64,000 nt of DNA. Source: Prescottella agglutinans (GTDB lineage Bacteria; Actinomycetota; Actinomycetes; Mycobacteriales; Mycobacteriaceae). The notes under the pieces were generated by a model that was not told the origin of the DNA, did not search any database, and saw only the letters and a list, made by a program, of their open reading frames with translations. The first letter of the stretch is position 1. Each line of letters starts with the position of its first letter. The stretch lies in assembly GCF_004011865.1 (NCBI RefSeq), contig NZ_RKLP01000001.1:496001-560000 (forward strand), given 5' to 3'. The translations under genes were made by a program, and so were the position numbers. Positions 62,823 to 64,000 of this stretch are shown here, one piece after another.

Positions 62823-63518
62823 GTGCAACCCGTCCGCCGCAGCACCCTGATTGCCCAGGTCACCGACCAACTCCGGGACGAGATCCGATCCGGACGCTGG
62901 CCGGTCGGTTCCCGCATACCCACCGAACCCGAACTGGCCGAACTCACCGGCACCGGGCGCAACACCGTCCGCGAGGCGGTGCAGGCGCTGGTCCATTCCG
63001 GGCTGCTCGAGCGACGCCAGGGATCCGGGACGTTCGTGCTCGCGGACTCCGAGGTCACCGGCACCCTCGGCAAGTACTTCGCGGGCGCGCACGAACGCGA
63101 TGTTCTCGAACTGCGCCAGTCGCTCGACGTCACCGCGGCGGGACTGGCCGCACAGCGACGCGACGGCGACGACATCCGCGAGCTGACCGCCCTGCTGGAG
63201 GCGCGATACACCGCGTGGGAAACCGCGGGACTGCGCGACGCGATCGCCGCCGACATCGCCCTGCACCGCGGCATCGTCGCCGCCAGCCACAACCAGGTGT
63301 ACCTGGAGTTCTACGACTCCCTGCTCCCGGTGATCGAGGCGACCGTCTTCAAACACGCCTCCGCGACCGGCGCCGGATTCCACGACGAGCACCGCGCCCT
63401 CGTGCAGGCCGTCATCGACGGCGACAGCGACCGCGCCCTCGGCGCGGCGCGGTGCTTCTTCAATGAGCTACTTGCCGGCTACCACTCCCCCGGCAGCCGC
63501 TCCGAATCCGTGGGCTGA
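62823..63518 (+). CDS. FadR-type GntR-family transcriptional regulator
   Basis: 231 residues from GTG 62823, preceded by AGGAG. N-terminal winged helix: LIAQVTDQLRDEIRSGRWPVGSRIPTEPELAELTGTGRNTVREAVQALVHSGLLERRQGSG is the GntR DNA-binding pattern (positions about 9-70). The C-terminal FCD helical domain (ELRQSLDVTAAGLAAQRR, ADIALHRGIVAASHN, FHDEHRALVQAVIDGD) binds a metal-coordinated carboxylate effector. Divergent from the MFS transporter; likely its regulator. Confidence 0.92.
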   Translation: MQPVRRSTLIAQVTDQLRDEIRSGRWPVGSRIPTEPELAELTGTGRNTVREAVQALVHSGLLERRQGSGTFVLADSEVTGTLGKYFAGAHERDVLELRQSLDVTAAGLAAQRRDGDDIRELTALLEARYTAWETAGLRDAIAADIALHRGIVAASHNQVYLEFYDSLLPVIEATVFKHASATGAGFHDEHRALVQAVIDGDSDRALGAARCFFNELLAGYHSPGSRSESVG

Positions 63519-63534
63519 ACCCAACCTTCATGCA

Positions 63535-64000
63535 CTATGGCCTCGAGGCAGCGTCCGCGGTGAGCGCGTCAGCGAGTGTCCGAAGTTGTTCGGTGGCGGC
63601 GCCGAAGAGGAACTCGGTGCGCTTGGCGGCCGTGAAATAGCGATGCACCTGGTACTCCGAGAAGATGCCGATGCTGGCGTGCACGTGGACCATGGTGTGC
63701 GCCACCCGGTGGCCGGCCTCGTCGGCCCAGAACTTGGCGGTGGCGATTTCGGCGTCCGCCGGAAGACCCTCGGACTCACGCCAGGCCGCCTGCCATAGGC
63801 TCAGCCGTACCGCCTCGACGTCGAGGTAGGCATCGGCAAGACGTTGCCGGACTGCCTGGAACTCGCCGATCGGCTTGTCGAATTGCCTTCGGGTGAGAGC
63901 ATATTCGCCGGTAAGTTCCAGACCGCGCTCGACGACACCGAGTTGGTAGGCGCAGGCAGCGATGGTGGCGCGGCGACGCGCCCACCCGACCGAGCCGTCG
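63535..64000 (-). CDS. Acyl-CoA dehydrogenase, C-terminal part (cut by window end)
   Basis: The minus-strand frame is open from the window end to TAG at 63537-63535, about 155 residues. It reads as the C-terminal helical domain of an acyl-CoA dehydrogenase: VGWARRRATIAACAYQLGV, GEYALTRRQFDKPIGEFQAVRQRLAD, HTMVHVHASIGIFSEYQVHRYF and a tail LRTLADALTADAASRP. The RxQFxxPIGxFQ motif is diagnostic of the family. The upstream part lies beyond the window. Convergent with the FadR-type regulator; possibly its target in acyl-CoA metabolism. Confidence 0.85.
   Translation of the reverse strand, partial: DGSVGWARRRATIAACAYQLGVVERGLELTGEYALTRRQFDKPIGEFQAVRQRLADAYLDVEAVRLSLWQAAWRESEGLPADAEIATAKFWADEAGHRVAHTMVHVHASIGIFSEYQVHRYFTAAKRTEFLFGAATEQLRTLADALTADAASRP

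Noticed and set aside
63463-63798. Plus-strand open frame of 111 codons at the window end
   Set aside because: It is antisense to the clear C-terminal part of an acyl-CoA dehydrogenase on the minus strand.

Overview
This window is chromosomal DNA from a very GC-rich actinobacterium of the order Mycobacteriales, most likely Nocardiaceae and probably Rhodococcus sensu lato (including Prescottella). The evidence is gene content: WhiB7 with its leader, AdnAB, mycoredoxin, a resuscitation-promoting factor, a mycolyltransferase, a DprE1-like oxidase and R2lox. Gene order also repeatedly matches blocks I know from Mycobacterium tuberculosis. The species assignment is inference. I see no insertion sequence, prophage, plasmid function or CRISPR array.

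Layout. 1-8.2 kb: tail of an M19 dipeptidase, an EamA transporter, then the minus-strand core block prfB, mscS-like, Thr/Pro-rich membrane protein, ftsE, ftsX, smpB; hisN and small proteins follow. 8.2-11.5 kb: a DUF4173-type membrane protein downstream of a two-component system. 11.5-14.4 kb: paired acyl-CoA dehydrogenases fadE24-fadE23 behind a perfect 16-bp palindrome. 14.9-20.4 kb: an LLM oxidoreductase, a PepSY membrane operon, an acyl-CoA synthetase. 20.5-22.2 kb: initiator tRNA-Met, and an Rpf gene with CRP-like and MtrA-like upstream sites.

22.3-45.1 kb is a long conserved block (Rv3193c-Rv3204-like order): UPF0182 protein, PPA1309-family protein, PDZ/Lon-like protease, degenerate zincin, YgjP-type metallopeptidase, orphan E1-like protein, ABC1 kinase, whiB7, uvrD2, mycoredoxin, nudC, K+ channel, adnB, adnA, lipV-like hydrolase, alkyltransferase-like protein. 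It combines DNA repair (UvrD2, AdnAB, Atl) with redox and antibiotic-stress functions (WhiB7, Mrx1). A MobA-MoeA fusion follows.

46.9-53.8 kb holds envelope genes: mycolyltransferase, DprE1-like oxidase, short MurJ/MviN-family flippase, a heptad-repeat surface protein, then R2lox. 54-61.3 kb: a thioesterase, then a minus-strand nitrate/nitrite assimilation operon narK-nirB-nirD-hemD-like-cbiX-like, in which transport, siroheme-dependent nitrite reduction and siroheme synthesis genes are coupled by 4-bp overlaps. 61.4-64 kb: a CynX/NimT-type MFS transporter divergent from a FadR-type regulator, and the 3' part of another acyl-CoA dehydrogenase cut by the window edge.

The most interesting non-coding signals are the whiB7 leader (63-codon upstream ORF plus attenuator hairpin), a perfect hairpin that buries the Shine-Dalgarno of narK, the rpf control region, and a 25-bp-arm inverted repeat at 11.57 kb. 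Most of the rest is ordinary core genome; I did not find a clear undescribed multi-gene system.
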